21,614 nucleotides of DNA from Paramacrobiotus richtersi (taxonomy: Eukaryota > Tardigrada > Eutardigrada > Parachela > Macrobiotidae), in the NCBI GenBank assembly GCA_034698045.1, contig JAQGAU010001072.1, forward strand, positions 1 through 21,614, read 5' to 3'. The notes beneath the pieces were generated by a model that was not told the DNA's origin, searched no databases, and saw only the letters and a list, made by a program, of their open reading frames with translations. Position numbers and translations under genes: made by a program. Below, one piece after another: positions 1 through 9,033 of the stretch (the first letter of the stretch is position 1; each line of letters opens with the position of its first letter).

Positions 1-70
1 ACCGCACAAGAATCCCGACAATATCCAAGGCAAAGTGAATCAGCGCCATAGCTTCACGATTTCGTGGACG
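1..70 (+). CDS. Nrg: Neuroglian copy A: exon fragment, end of FN3-1 linker and start of FN3-2
   Basis: The window opens inside an exon reading PHKNPDNIQGKVNQRHSF then TISWT, ending in ACG followed by a consensus donor GTATGT (phase 0 intron). The KNPDNI.G and ISWT words match the linker between the first and second FN3 domains of arthropod neuroglian, an L1-family cell-adhesion receptor of neurons, glia and septate junctions. The same exon recurs in copy C at 16688-16856 with the same donor position. The upstream part lies outside the window. No lesion is visible here, but downstream exons suggest that this copy is truncated, so it may belong to a pseudogene. Confidence 0.7.
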
Positions 71-235
71 GTATGTTTTTTTTCTGCAGTACAGAGCGTC
101 ATTACATGCGGATACGCAACTCCCATAAGCTCGTTCAACTTGTTATCCTAATTGTTCACCCGCTAATTGCTAATCCGTCAGACGTTGGGTGGCGTGGGAA
201 GCACTCACTAATGTTGAATCTGCCTATCGTTGCAG
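71..235 (+). other. Intron between FN3-1 and FN3-2 exons (copy A)
   Basis: A 165-bp phase-0 intron runs from donor GTATGT to an acceptor ending GCCTATCGTTGCAG. Copy C has an intron at the same place (16857-17013) with an almost identical acceptor, so the two derive from one duplicated locus. It contains an open frame of 62 codons that I regard as chance. Confidence 0.7.
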
Positions 236-497
236 CCTATGCCACAAATTGACCACAACGGCCCGGGATTTTACTACGAAGTGCGATACATCATGGATGC
301 TAAAGATCCCCTTGCCCAACGGGTGGAGAACACTTTTCTGATGAAGGACTGGCGGATGGGCAGCGTGACCCTTGTCGATCAACCTCCGAACGTGACTTAC
401 GACATACGGGTGATCTCGGTCAACGCTTATGGACCCTCGAAGAAAGTAAATGCTCCTCCAGTTCGAGTTTTCTCAGCAAATAGTCCATCTGCAGCAG
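236..497 (+). CDS. Nrg: Neuroglian copy A: FN3-2 exon
   Basis: The exon begins PMPQIDHNGPGFYYEVRYI, runs open through LMKDWRMGSVTLVDQPP, VTYDIRVISVNAYGPSKK and PPVRVFSANSPSA, and meets a donor GTACGA. Neuroglian FN3-2 has the same skeleton: PMP.I.HN.P.F.Y.V, then VIADQP, then K.V.IN..G.S. The Tyr/Val pattern and the VNAYGPS F-G loop are typical of FN3 folds. No stop or frameshift occurs in the 262 bp. The copy C counterpart has a 4-bp insertion that breaks it, so this version is the better preserved. Because the next exon is a stump, I cannot say whether a working protein is made. Confidence 0.75.
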
Positions 498-802
498 GTA
501 CGAGTGGGAGATGCATCACTTATTAGACTGTCCATTCTTCTGGGTCTTGCAAGGGTACTACATTGTCGGAGTTTTCAGTTTTGTATTGCAGTCATCTGCC
601 AGACATTCTTTTATGTGGCGAGTTATTTACAAGTGTGTACAAATTACATAGAACGATTTCCCATACGTTCTTGGCCATTACGCGCTATGTTTCACTGCGT
701 GTCATTTCATACTGTTAAGCATATATACTTGCTGTGGTACTTGCTTTTTCTGCGGGAATATCCTGCTAATAATATAAAGAAGTATAACATTATCGATTGT
801 AG
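498..802 (+). other. Intron after FN3-2 (copy A)
   Basis: This intron runs from donor GTACGA to an acceptor ending GATTGTAG. The first ~45 bp resemble the intron of copy C starting at 17313. It overlaps open frames that I judge to be chance. Nothing else is recognised in it. Confidence 0.55.
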
Positions 803-862
803 CTCTTCCGGCGGATACAACCAAACCTCCTGCTAACATCACGAAAGCCATGCAATATGGAT
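803..862 (+). pseudogene. Nrg: Neuroglian copy A: truncated Ig5-like exon stump
   Basis: After the acceptor the sequence reads (A)LPADTTKPPANITKAM, matching the first ~15 codons of the Ig5 exons of copies B (12698) and C (15403). About 45 bases align closely before homology is lost. The Ig core (cysteines and tryptophan) is missing, so no domain can form. Copy C has the same stump at 17618, and the sequence just downstream also aligns between A and C. The truncation therefore predates duplication of the unit. An alternative reading as the start of FN3-3 (PPANIT resembling a P.N.T strand) is possible but less likely, given the near identity to the Ig5 exon DNA. Confidence 0.55.
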
Positions 863-1467
863 TTCGGCCCTCGGTGATAGCACACGAAGCTGTTTTAAAT
901 GTTAATACTTAGGTTCATTTAAACAATTAATTTGTCTGTTGAGCCACATAAGAAATTTATCTGATCATAGGGAAAAAATGCGCGGTAACGCCAGATTGAT
1001 TTTGGCTAATGTTCCTTCGCGTGCTAACTGACAGATTTTTCATTAGATTTTTGGAATGTTATTGTGTCAACAATGTTCCCGGGCACTTGCCGAATACAAA
1101 AAAAGGACGATTTCAGCGGGTGCATACACAGTCTGTATTATAATCACCTCAGACTTTAAGTAATGCTTATAAAACTGAACATTGGCTTTCATGCGTTTAC
1201 AAAGTGCTAGTACGTTCTATATACATATGTATACGTACTGCATGGAATCTCTTTCTTTTTATTGGCAAAAGGCGACACAATATAATCGGGACCTGCGCTA
1301 ACGCAAACGTACACTCAGAAAAACTCAACCACTGAAAAATATATTACATGCAGCGATCGTCAACCAGCTTTCTGTTCTGGGAAAAACTTCAACAGTACTT
1401 ACTGATGATTTAGTGCCAAATTTGGATATCTCAGTCAGTCAGTATGATAACTGAACTACATGGCATA
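863..1467. other. Intergenic stretch downstream of copy A
   Basis: The first ~95 bases align with copy C 17680-17760, the tail common to both copies. The rest is AT-rich with no recognisable coding signal. A short TATACATATGTATA-like palindromic run occurs near 1220. Confidence 0.4.
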
Positions 1468-1606
1468 CTTCGACAGTGGCTGCAGGATATGCCACATAAT
1501 TTTCGGATCACGGGATATTGCACCTATGCCTAAGCACTGAGCGCGCGGGTGCAATATCCCGTGATCCGTAAATTATGTGGCATAGCCTGCAGCCACTGTC
1601 GAAGTA
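1466..1606. mobile_element. TA-flanked hairpin element (MITE-like)
   Basis: Two 57-bp arms (1468-1524 and 1548-1604) are inverted complements with only two mismatches, separated by a 23-nt loop. The arms begin CTTCGACAGTGGCTGCAGG, and the element is bounded by TA on both sides (1466-1467 and 1605-1606). A TA duplication with terminal inverted repeats is the signature of Tc1/mariner-type insertions. At 137 bp with no coding capacity it would be a non-autonomous derivative. The high arm identity means recent insertion or maintained pairing. Family assignment rests only on the TA flanks. Confidence 0.7.
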
Positions 1607-1807
1607 GTGTGGTTAGTGGCTAATTTGCAGTAGTTGCTAACCTTTAGCGTTTTCCCTTATCGTTAGCATTACATAATCCCTCTTCCTAGTAGACTGAATT
1701 TTACTAGAATCTGCTTCATGCCTGTCGATGTTCAGACTCAATCTCGATCATGATAATTATGTGTTTATGTGCATAACCTAACAGCGACCTATCGACTTCA
1801 ACCATTA
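1607..1807. other. Unassigned AT-rich spacer
   Basis: No coding or repeat signal is recognised between the hairpin element and the duplicated 5' flank. Confidence 0.3.
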
Positions 1808-2380
1808 CAGATGTTTCAGTGTGCTGTCACATGATGGTTACTGAAAAAAAATTTTGCTATTCCGGCTCACTGATTCTAAGCACCGACTAAAGTCCTTCCT
1901 GCCATCACGATTACGACTAAGGACTTCCCGCTACTGTTGTTGAGATGGTCACGATAGTAACAAAAGTTTGTACAAATTAAGCAGGGCACTCCGTTACGTT
2001 TCCACTATAATCCAGCAAAGCTTTGCCTCTGAGCTTTAGGTTTGTAAACACGGCTCGGGTATGTCCCGCTAGAAAATTATGTTTGTCTTTACATTCACAT
2101 ACATACATAGATATACATCAAATTCTGTACGGAACATTTTTTTATCATCCTAATCGAAGACAGTGTATATTAGAGTGTTTCTAGCTTTTGGCCCGTTCTT
2201 TTTCATTCATTGTTTAACTTACTTCAGTGTACCTGACGTTATCAGCGTTTTCTGTTACATATGGCTCCTAATTAATTTCCGAAGTTAATATAATAAATTT
2301 TGAAATAATAAATTTTTTGATTTCCGATTGTTTTTCAAGGAAAGGTCTACACCGACTGTGAGCGATTGCCTAGCTTTAAA
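1808..2380 (+). repeat. Duplicated 5' flank of copy B (paralogue of 14072-14613)
   Basis: This stretch aligns collinearly with the sequence upstream of copy C. Shared blocks include GATGGTTAC, GCCATCA.GATTACGA, GACTTCCCGCT, a GTACA.ATTAAGCA block and TAGC.TT..GCC.GTT. It lies directly before the candidate signal-peptide exon in both copies, so it probably held the promoter and 5' untranslated region of the ancestral gene. Individual promoter elements cannot be placed with confidence. Confidence 0.65.
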
Positions 2381-2512
2381 ATGGAAGTCGCAATTCAGCG
2401 TTGCTGTTTTCGGACAGTTTTATTGGCTGTAATGTCTATAAGACTTACCATGTCCGATCCCATGCGCAGTGACGAAGTCGGAAACCGTGAAGTTCTGCGA
2501 GCTGCACACTGA
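2381..2512 (+). CDS. Candidate signal-peptide exon of neuroglian copy B
   Basis: A short open frame begins MEVAIQRCCFRTVLLAVMSI and ends at TGA (2510-2512) after 43 codons. It has a basic/polar start followed by a hydrophobic run, like a signal peptide. Copy C has an aligned exon at 14614 reading MDCFVRTTVLAVLSIRLTM. Length differences between the two are multiples of three (a 3-bp and an 18-bp gap), and in the LAV.SIRLTM block most base changes are synonymous. That pattern argues for past coding selection. In copy C a donor occurs at 14720, but copy B has no clear donor at the aligned place, so here the exon may no longer be spliced to Ig1 at 2753. No signal exon is otherwise visible before Ig1. 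Confidence 0.45.
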   Translation: MEVAIQRCCFRTVLLAVMSIRLTMSDPMRSDEVGNREVLRAAH

Positions 2513-2752
2513 GAAATACAGAGAACAGTTCGAGACCATCGCATCGTACTAAACGTTATGCATCACCCTTGGGCTGAGCAGACGGGTGGGACACATCGGA
2601 AAGCATCCGGATCACTTTGCATTCCTAGCCTTCTCTAGCGGTGGCGTTCAGTTCGCTTTAGATCTGCTCTGTTTTCTTCGAGAATGAGCTCTTCTGCACT
2701 TCATATAAATAGAATATTGGAGATATAGATATATCATATGCACACTTTACAG
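2513..2752 (+). other. Putative intron between signal exon and Ig1 (copy B)
   Basis: This ends in an acceptor CACTTTACAG. The first ~50 bases still align with copy C. No coding signal is seen. Confidence 0.4.
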
Positions 2753-3077
2753 GTGTATGGTCTCCCAACATGGTACAGCAGCCACCACACAAACTGTTCT
2801 ACAGAGTACAGAGCATCCAGCCCGAACCCTAATCATCGTTTGCTGCCGGTGATACTGGAGTGCGAAGCACGTGGCGACCCTGCACCCGAATACACCTGGA
2901 CCAAAGACGGACGGGCATTTTCCGTGGCGAGTAGTGATGGTCGCGTGATACTTAACCCAGGAAGCGGCACTCTAACAATACACCCACCAAGGGATGATGA
3001 GGAGGGAGTGTACCAATGCCCGGCCAACAATTCGTACGGAACATCATTGTCCAACGCTGTTTCTCAACGACGTTTAA
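2753..3077 (+). pseudogene. Nrg: Neuroglian copy B: Ig1 exon, frameshifted
   Basis: The exon starts (G)VWSPNMVQQPPHKLFYRV in one frame, then after a frameshift near 2825 continues RLLPVILECEARGDPAPEY, TWTKDGRAF, GSGTLTIHPPRDDEEGVYQC and NNSYGTSLSNAVSQRRL in the next. This matches neuroglian Ig1: PP...LLFKV, then ECEADG.PEPEY.W.K, RGTLVI, YQC and FGTATSN. The Ig core Cys (LEC), Trp (TWTK) and Cys (YQC) are all present. A donor GTACGT follows at 3078, leaving phase 1, which matches the next exon. The frame break after QPEP makes this copy non-functional as it stands. Confidence 0.8.
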
Positions 3078-3539
3078 GTACGTGTTCAAGTATAACCGGC
3101 AAAGCGTCTTCAGTTGAGTATGCTGTTCCGATTTAAAACAATAATCAATAGCACTGAATCAAATGTAAATTAAGCGAGACGCCAACGAATAACTGCCAAC
3201 GTACTTCCAACAGCTTTACGTTTTCATTTCCCTTCCAGCCTGTTTTTCCCACCTTCTGATTACGAAACTTTCGTGATCTTATTACCTTTGTTACAGGACA
3301 AGTGGCAGAAACGCAGTCAGTAGAATCGATAACATTTGTTTCTGAATATGTTTGTATGATTGTATTAGACTTGTCGTTGCGGTTCCAAAGGGTGTGGAAT
3401 GTCGGCAATTATAACTGGCCAAGGTTCGGCTTGAATATAGATTCGTAGAAATGGTGCTGTTTGTCTTGAACTGCTTGACTTTGCTTATTTGCTTTTAATT
3501 GCTGTAATGCACGCTTTTATTCTTGGGTCGTAAGATTAG
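3078..3539 (+). other. Intron between Ig1 and Ig2 (copy B)
   Basis: A 462-bp intron runs from GTACGT to an acceptor ending GATTAG. The AG at 3538-3539 is chosen over the one at 3533-3534 because only it keeps the frame (AAT AAC TTC: NNF, as in neuroglian LNAF). An 87-codon minus-strand open frame inside it resembles nothing. Confidence 0.6.
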
Positions 3540-3909
3540 ATAACTTCCAAACTGGAGACAAACCAGAGGAAATCTCCGTCGAAGAAGGCGAACCCTTGAC
3601 CATCAACTGTCATGCACAAACCGGCGTGCCCCGCCCTCGCACTGTCTGGACTCTGCAGAGTCCTGGCCAGGTTTTCCAGACGGCGAACAGCAGCCCTATT
3701 ACGTTCGATCCAGAAGGCGATCTGCATTTCTCCAATGTCACTCTGCAGCATGCCAGTGGTGACAGTACTTTTGATTGCACTATTCACTATTCAGTGCTAT
3801 TCAGTTCTTTTGAATGAGCATAAAACGGGCTCACTGAAAAAACTGACTGTACGGCCATCGGGATCGGCTGTCCCGAAGATGCTATCGCTCGTCCGTCAAT
3901 ACACATCGC
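3540..3909 (+). pseudogene. Nrg: Neuroglian copy B: Ig2 and first part of Ig3, interrupted
   Basis: The exon reads NFQTGDKPEEISVEEGEPL, TINCHAQTGVPRPRTVW, then ITFDPEGDLHFSNVTLQHA and FDC. This matches neuroglian Ig2 (EGEPF.LKC, G.PSPTVNW, LDPEGNLWFSNVT). A 10-bp tandem duplication (3787-3796 and 3797-3806) then shifts the frame. In the shifted frame it continues LNEHKTGSLKKLTV and SLVRQYTS, the expected Ig2 end and VRQY.S linker. At 3909 the exon is cut by the DNA transposon 3910-11343. It resumes at 11352 in the matching frame. The exon therefore has two independent disabling lesions. Confidence 0.8.
3787..3806 (+). repeat. 10-bp tandem duplication causing a frameshift in Ig2
   Basis: CTATTCAGTG is followed directly by CTATTCAGTT. 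Counting only one unit, the Ig2 sequence passes from HYSV into LLNEHKTGS without a break and aligns with neuroglian SVFRSEYKIG. Replication slippage is the simplest cause. Confidence 0.7.
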
Positions 3910-3938
3910 TAGGACTGGCTCAATCGGTACACAAGTTT
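3910..3938 (+). repeat. Left terminal inverted repeat of the hAT-like element
   Basis: This is a 29-bp repeat, complementary to 11315-11343 with four mismatches. The CTCAATC and GTACACAAGTTT words are shared exactly. Confidence 0.75.
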
Positions 3939-4038
3939 GTTTCGCCTTGTCGCAGCGACAGCGACTGCAGAAACCGTAATAGCCCGCTAGCACACGGACA
4001 GCAGCTAGCGGCAACACGATTGCGACATTACTATATCA

Positions 4039-4195
4039 GCGCGACACCCGCGACAGGCAGTATTGCTGCTTGGGTATGGCTAGAAACAGCCGCGACACCC
4101 GCAACACCATTATATAAGCGCGACACCCGCGACAGGCAGTGTTGCTGCGTGGGTATGGCTAGAAACAGCAGCGACAGCCGAAACACCATATATAT
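4039..4195 (-). repeat. Left-arm array: two 79-bp repeats
   Basis: The word CGACAGGCAGT recurs exactly 79 bp apart (4051 and 4130). Units contain GCGACACCCGCGACAGG, GGTATGGCTAGAAACAGC and CACCCGCAACACCAT, the reverse complement of the right-arm array at 10723. The second unit is more diverged and runs into a short TA microsatellite. Open frames through here (such as a 208-codon one starting at 3612) arise from the repeats and are not genes beyond the Ig2 part. Confidence 0.85.
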
Positions 4196-4204
4196 ATATA
4201 TATA
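4188..4204. repeat. (TA)n microsatellite
   Basis: A short run of alternating TA directly follows the left 79-bp array. Confidence 0.8.
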
Positions 4205-6696
4205 CACCACCAAAATCTCGGTAATACTGCCAAGATAGTCTATGCCCTCACAAGTACGTTGTTTGTGCAAAACATCATAGGGCGTTTGAGGTCGTCGTGT
4301 GCAGGAATTACTATCATTACGTAACTCGATGTAGCTGTATACACGGTACTTATGCAAAATTATTCCGTATCATAATTGTAGTTACATATCGACTGCGCAG
4401 TACATAAATGTAGCGTAATTTAATGCACATGTAATTAGCACATGGGGAATCCTGATATATAAGTCATTATGAAGTTGTCCAAGTCACTGTTTCTTTTGAA
4501 TTCATATTTGCGCTTTCGCATGAAGTAGAAAGTGGAAATAGCCAAGCTGCATTGTTTTCGCATGGTCAAAAGATCACCTTTGTAACTTTCTACTCGATGG
4601 CACAGATCCCACAGAAGTGACAAAAGCGCGCCTCAGGTGCTCTGCGAAATGACTTTTCAAAGAAATCTGTCATCCATCTATCTACAAATTCTTCCTGTCA
4701 TCCAGTGGAGGACCGCGATGTCTAACATCATCGAGTATGGCCTTCATAAGGAATTATCCTTTCAGTCTTTTATCAGGACAGCCAGTCAATCTAATGCAGC
4801 GTAAACAGCATCGGCCTACAGAGCTTTTTGCGGGCTAAATGACAACGTATTTTCAATGATCATCAGACTAAGCAGTGGTTAGTAACCACTGGTCAGCATG
4901 ACCGCTAACCACAGGAGATCATGATTGTTTCTTGTCCTTTATCTATCGGCTATCCTGTGGCCTTACGTATCATAAAGCTCCTCCTGTCTTTGTGTTTCAT
5001 TAAATTCCGCTTATGCGTGCACCTTTGTTCATGTAATTTGCATAGATTATACTACACTAGGTGACCCCCGCAAACTGCGCTGATAAAACAGAACACAGAT
5101 TGTGGATACTGCAATATATATATTTATTTAATTATTTTGATGTCATAATGCTAGCAGGAATCAATAAAACAAACTCCTGCAGCAAAACCCATTCATTACG
5201 GAGCCGACATTATGATTTGGTGTGTCACACCGGTTCGTACTGCTCGGCCGCAACCGCTCCTCCCCGCCCCTGTAGTCGTTTTGTCTCTCCACTGGAACTA
5301 TAGTTTAACCCACAGCTCCAATACGTTTCACAACTCTGTACCTCGTTTCCCATTGGTTCTGCACTAACATGCCCGTTTCTCTTGACTAGGTTTGATTTTC
5401 GCAAATTTTATTTTTGATGGCAGAAGTAGACTACATAAACTTTAGAATGATATATGGCACTTGAGAGTTGGATGAGTGGATCGTTCAGAGTGACGCGACA
5501 TAAAGAAACTCGTAGTGAATTATATATATAGATCCGGCTAATTCGCACTGCTTTTCCTGCCGCGATTGATGACCATGACAACAAAAGTGCCATCGCGGAT
5601 ATGCCGTGCTTCTCAAATCAATGTTTAACTGATTTCTGCTTTTTGTCTGTTTTTTCTGAATTAAGTACGAGCCAGTTCGGGGAAACTACTGACGTGGAGA
5701 AGATTTCTGCAAGATAAATCGGGCAAAATCTGATCATTCGTTATTGTTGTGGTAGATTCTGAAGCCCACGAGGAAGCTGCAGACTTCCTGTACTGGGGAG
5801 GCCACTGAAACTTGCAAAAGTCAAGGAAAGTGCTTATTACCTGGAGAACGCCGAGTTTTATGCGCTTTTAAAATGAAACATGAGCTAGTTGCTAAAACGG
5901 CAACTTTTAAAGGTCACGCACAGCGTCTTATACATTCGATACTTTAACCCATCAGAGCCGGGTACCAGAAGGAACACGAATTCTAAGTTGATTTTTTGGG
6001 TTTCTCGATAGAAAAATCTAATTAAGAAAAGTTTTTTTGTTGTAATTTTGAGAGCCATAGGTCAGTTACGGTAGCACGTGCCAAAACTGGCATGTGTGAG
6101 CATCATGCCATTTGGCATTATTTTAGGTATTTTTTACTGGACTTCCGGGATGAAGGGCAAGAGGCTGGAATGAAGCTAATCTTACTCTGTTTTTTAAGGG
6201 CTATTTTTTGGGATGCACACTGCAATAAAAAAGCTGACCAATGGTCAGCACTAAAAATGGCTAAATTAAATCACTTCGGAAAAGCTAGGCATATTGCATG
6301 CCATCTAGGGTCACTTGGTTAACGGTCAATACAGGATCGTTTAATGTCTGCTCCGGATGACCAGTACCATTGCCCACCATGGTGAACAGCATGGACTGCT
6401 GTTCTGGCGGCGATTAAGCGACTTTGGCTGGTTTGGGAATGCTCAGTATCTTCTGGCAGGTACAATTTGTTCAAATTTTTACTGATTACGTAAAGAAGCA
6501 GCTCTCAGGCTTGAAAAATGACCACGTTGAACTTGCTGGACATCAGCGGAAGTCTTACCCTGACTCGGCTGACCAGATTGTATGTAATGGTCACTTCTGG
6601 TCAACGATGGTTTAAAGAGGAAACATTTCCGTACGCTTATACATAGCAAATGTGCATCACTTTGGTAGTGGTCTGCTTGTGCCGGGTGGGCACTGG
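4205..6696. other. Interior of the hAT-like element, unassigned
   Basis: About 2.5 kb of AT-rich sequence. Open frames are all under 85 codons and none is recognised, and no transposase motif was seen. From ~6230 to 6700 the words TGACCA and TGGTCA recur, including an imperfect palindrome GCTGACCAATGGTCAGC at ~6232. The stretch may be decayed transposon or retroelement sequence, but that is a guess. Confidence 0.35.
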
Positions 6697-7017
6697 CACA
6701 AATCTGGTCAGTACAAGTACAGAACTATTCTGGATCGTTGTTTTTTCGTTCCATTGACGTGTGAGTCTTTTGGCTCGTGGTTCGACGCCGCTGTTTTGTT
6801 GTTAAAAGATACTGGTAAAAAACTGTTTTTGAGAACTGAAGAAAGTCGTTCGACTTGTTTTTTGTTTCAGCGTTTGAGCATTGAGATTATGCGGGACAAC
6901 GTACAATTAGTCCTGGCCACTGTCCCGTTGCATGTAAGCTGGGACAAGTTTTTATTTGATTTGATGTTGTTGAGTGTTGCTTTTTATTCCGTATATGTAT
7001 TCCGGATGCTTATGTAG
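6697..7017 (+). pseudogene. Retroelement polyprotein C-terminus, 5'-truncated fragment
   Basis: From ~6697 the frame reads QYKYRTILDRCFFVPLTCES then FGSWFDAAVLL, GKKLFLRTEESRSTCFLFQR and LSIEIMRDN. The copy at 21340-21525 aligns throughout (LLDRCVFVPLACESFGVW, GKRLFLKTGESRSTCFLFQR, LSMEIMR). The (F/V)P(I/L)A.E(T/S)(L/F)G..., TGE.RS..FL.QR(I/L)S words are familiar from the far C-terminus of reverse-transcriptase polyproteins dispersed in many invertebrate genomes. The zinc-finger and endonuclease part that should precede it is absent here, but occurs inverted at 8105-8790. This fragment is a relic with no start of its own. Confidence 0.7.
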
Positions 7018-8104
7018 CATTCGCCACTTATACAGTTATGCCCAACAACCTAGATCACCAAAGGATTCCAAAACCTACTAATGCTAAACAAATATCTGCA
7101 TTTTCGAAGGAAGAGCGTTGAGTGTTTTAGCTGATATATTGCAAGTAAAGATGTAACGCCAAATGCGCGAATATCTGTTTTAATCATTCTGAAACGAAAT
7201 TCAGGCCTATAACCTTTATGTGTATGTGACACTCAAGACCCGGTGTCTGCAAAACAACTGAAATATGTAAAGTTTAGTAAATTTCGGCAAAAAATAGTAC
7301 AAAGTAAAAGATTGACGCCACTTGATGGGCGCGAGGGGGCGAAGGGGTACGGCTCCCTCGGGCGGATGTCGGCGCCCTTAGGGACGGAAGTATTGTAACA
7401 CGTTTTCTCACCGGTCTCTCGTGTTCACTGTGCAGTCATGCTATTTGATTTGACTCTCTACCTGTTTACCTCGCGTGTTGATTGACTAAAAAGCAGTTAA
7501 CCCACCAACGCCCACACCTGCCAAAAGGCATGGTTTGGGTCTCGGCTTTTACCGCGTTCCCTGTAAATGCTACCGTGATTCGACTGCTTGCAAAATGGTA
7601 GTTCGAACTCCAATGTACACAAAAACAAATTTACTTTAGCGATGGCACTTTTGATCCGAGGGCTATGGGTCATCAAAGATGACCATTTTAGCCTTTTTTG
7701 GGTTCCAGGAGTCCTTGAGCTGTTACTATACCGGATGTAGCTCAACAATTACCGAAAAATCCTGGTTGGGTATAGTCGCTGTATGCTACCGTTTAAATAA
7801 TCAAACTCCATCAGAAGTGCTGCTGGTCACTTGGCATGCATGACCAAAGGCCATGAGCCAGATTTGGCATGTATGGGCATGAGCCTCTAAAAGGCAGTTT
7901 TGCTTTAATTTTCGTAAAAAAATCTGTGTGAGACTTATTAAATCAAGTCAAAGCCGGGCATCGGTGTAGGTTGTCGCTATGGTCATCGTGCTGACAACCG
8001 GTCACTCTGGTCAAAACTGGTTGTTTTTCGGAACCTGAGGACCAGTGGGGCAGTTGTATGCCCACTTTTGGTGTTGGTTACTCTTTTATTGCACAACAGA
8101 AGTT
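7018..8104. other. Unassigned sequence between two retroelement fragments
   Basis: Contains a GC-rich island at 7327-7377 (separate entry). Short open frames of up to 83 codons on the minus strand are not recognised. The words TGGTCA, TGACCA and TGGCAT are frequent between 7800 and 8050. It may be the inverted 3' part and flank of the retroelement. Confidence 0.35.
7327..7377. other. GC-rich island with G-runs and nested inverted repeats
   Basis: Four G-runs (GGG, GGGGG, GGGG, GGG) lie within 36 bases in AT-rich surroundings. GGGCGC at the left can pair with GCGCCC at the right, and GAGGG with CCCTC inside. It may fold as a hairpin or a G-quadruplex. Function is unknown. Confidence 0.4.
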
Positions 8105-8790
8105 CAAGTTCTTGTACACGAACGCTTCCTCGGCGGCTGCGCCGGCAGTTCTTGACGTAGCCTCCACGTAACTATCGCACAAAGTATCCCGTACTGTGAC
8201 ATGCCAAACCAAAGGCTGCCCACGAAACCAGTTCACGCGTGTGGCTCCATCAGGCCGTTTTCCATCCACGCGCACATAACCGGCAGGTTCGGGATAAGCT
8301 TCGGTCCCCGCATTACAACACGAGCGTACTATCACATCAATAATGCAATTCTGGCGCGTGCGCCATAGACCACCCGCCTTCCCTTTGGAAAGTCCATCAA
8401 CCCCACTTCAGTGACTTTCTTACCACAATTTTTGCACGAGTGGCGTTCCACCACTTTACCGCCAAGTCAAAGTCCCCCTGCTATCCAGAATGATTGGTCA
8501 TCCAGCCGATTGCCAAATATTTTTTATGGTAGAGCGTTCAGCCATGCACCAGCATACTTGGAGCTGACTGCTCACAGTGGTGCGGTCGTCCGCTCTTCTT
8601 CGCCGGCAGTGTTCCACAAGGTATCCACGTCTCCTTCAATCGCTGCATTATCCCATACGCATTGGTGTACACGAGAAAGTTCCGGGGGAGTATCGTTGCA
8701 TTTAGTCATGTCTTTCCATACCGTCGTCGCTTCCGTAACAATTCCTTCACATTGACGCGAGCAGATTTCGGCGGTCAGCGCGCGGTCGAA
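8105..8790 (-). pseudogene. Retroelement polyprotein C-terminal region, degraded, minus strand
   Basis: Read on the minus strand: VWKDMTKCNDTPPELSRVHQ, CVWDNAAIEGDVDTLWNTAG, a stop, AVSSKYAGAWLNALP, a stop, FGNRLDDQSFW, then ERHSCKNCGKKVTEVGL. After a frameshift it continues GLSKGKAGGLWRTRQN..VIVRSCCNAG, then EPAGYVRVDGKRPDGATRV and WFRGQPLVWHVTVRDTLCDS up to AGAAAEEA. The copy at 20713-21540 aligns block by block. The CX2C finger keeps its first two cysteines but has lost the final one (SK for SC), and the WDVT aspartate of the presumed nuclease site is His here (WHVT). The fragment has several stops and is dead. It stops where the + fragment at 6697 begins. Confidence 0.75.
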
Positions 8791-8997
8791 TACGGAATAC
8801 GTATAACCAAGAACTTACTATATCTAAAAGAACTGTTAGGTGATTGCGCAGTCACGCATGATGTAGGCATTCGGTGATGCAGCTAAATATCCGCCCGTAG
8901 ACTTCTGTGTTGTGGCCGATTTCTGTAACTTGGTTCCCACACCCCGTACTCTCGTTCAGTGCCGACCGTTTAACCCGAACAAGAACACAAAAAAAGC

Positions 8998-9033
8998 GAT
9001 ATATTTTGCATAAAAAAGAGATATATTTTGCAT
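8998..9033 (+). repeat. Two-copy tandem repeat, 22-bp period
   Basis: GATATATTTTGCAT occurs at 8998-9011 and 9020-9033. Confidence 0.7.

Noticed and set aside
3612..4238. A 208-codon open frame
   Set aside because: It begins in the wrong frame of the Ig2 exon, becomes the correct frame only after the 10-bp duplication, then runs into the transposon arm and its repeats. It is a chimera, not a gene.
4872..4920. Small palindromes around GTGGTTAGTAACCAC
   Set aside because: Short and imperfect; could be chance in AT-rich DNA, and no target duplication or second copy was seen.
7585..7615. Possible tRNA B box (GTTCGAACTCC)
   Set aside because: No matching A box or cloverleaf arms could be found around it.
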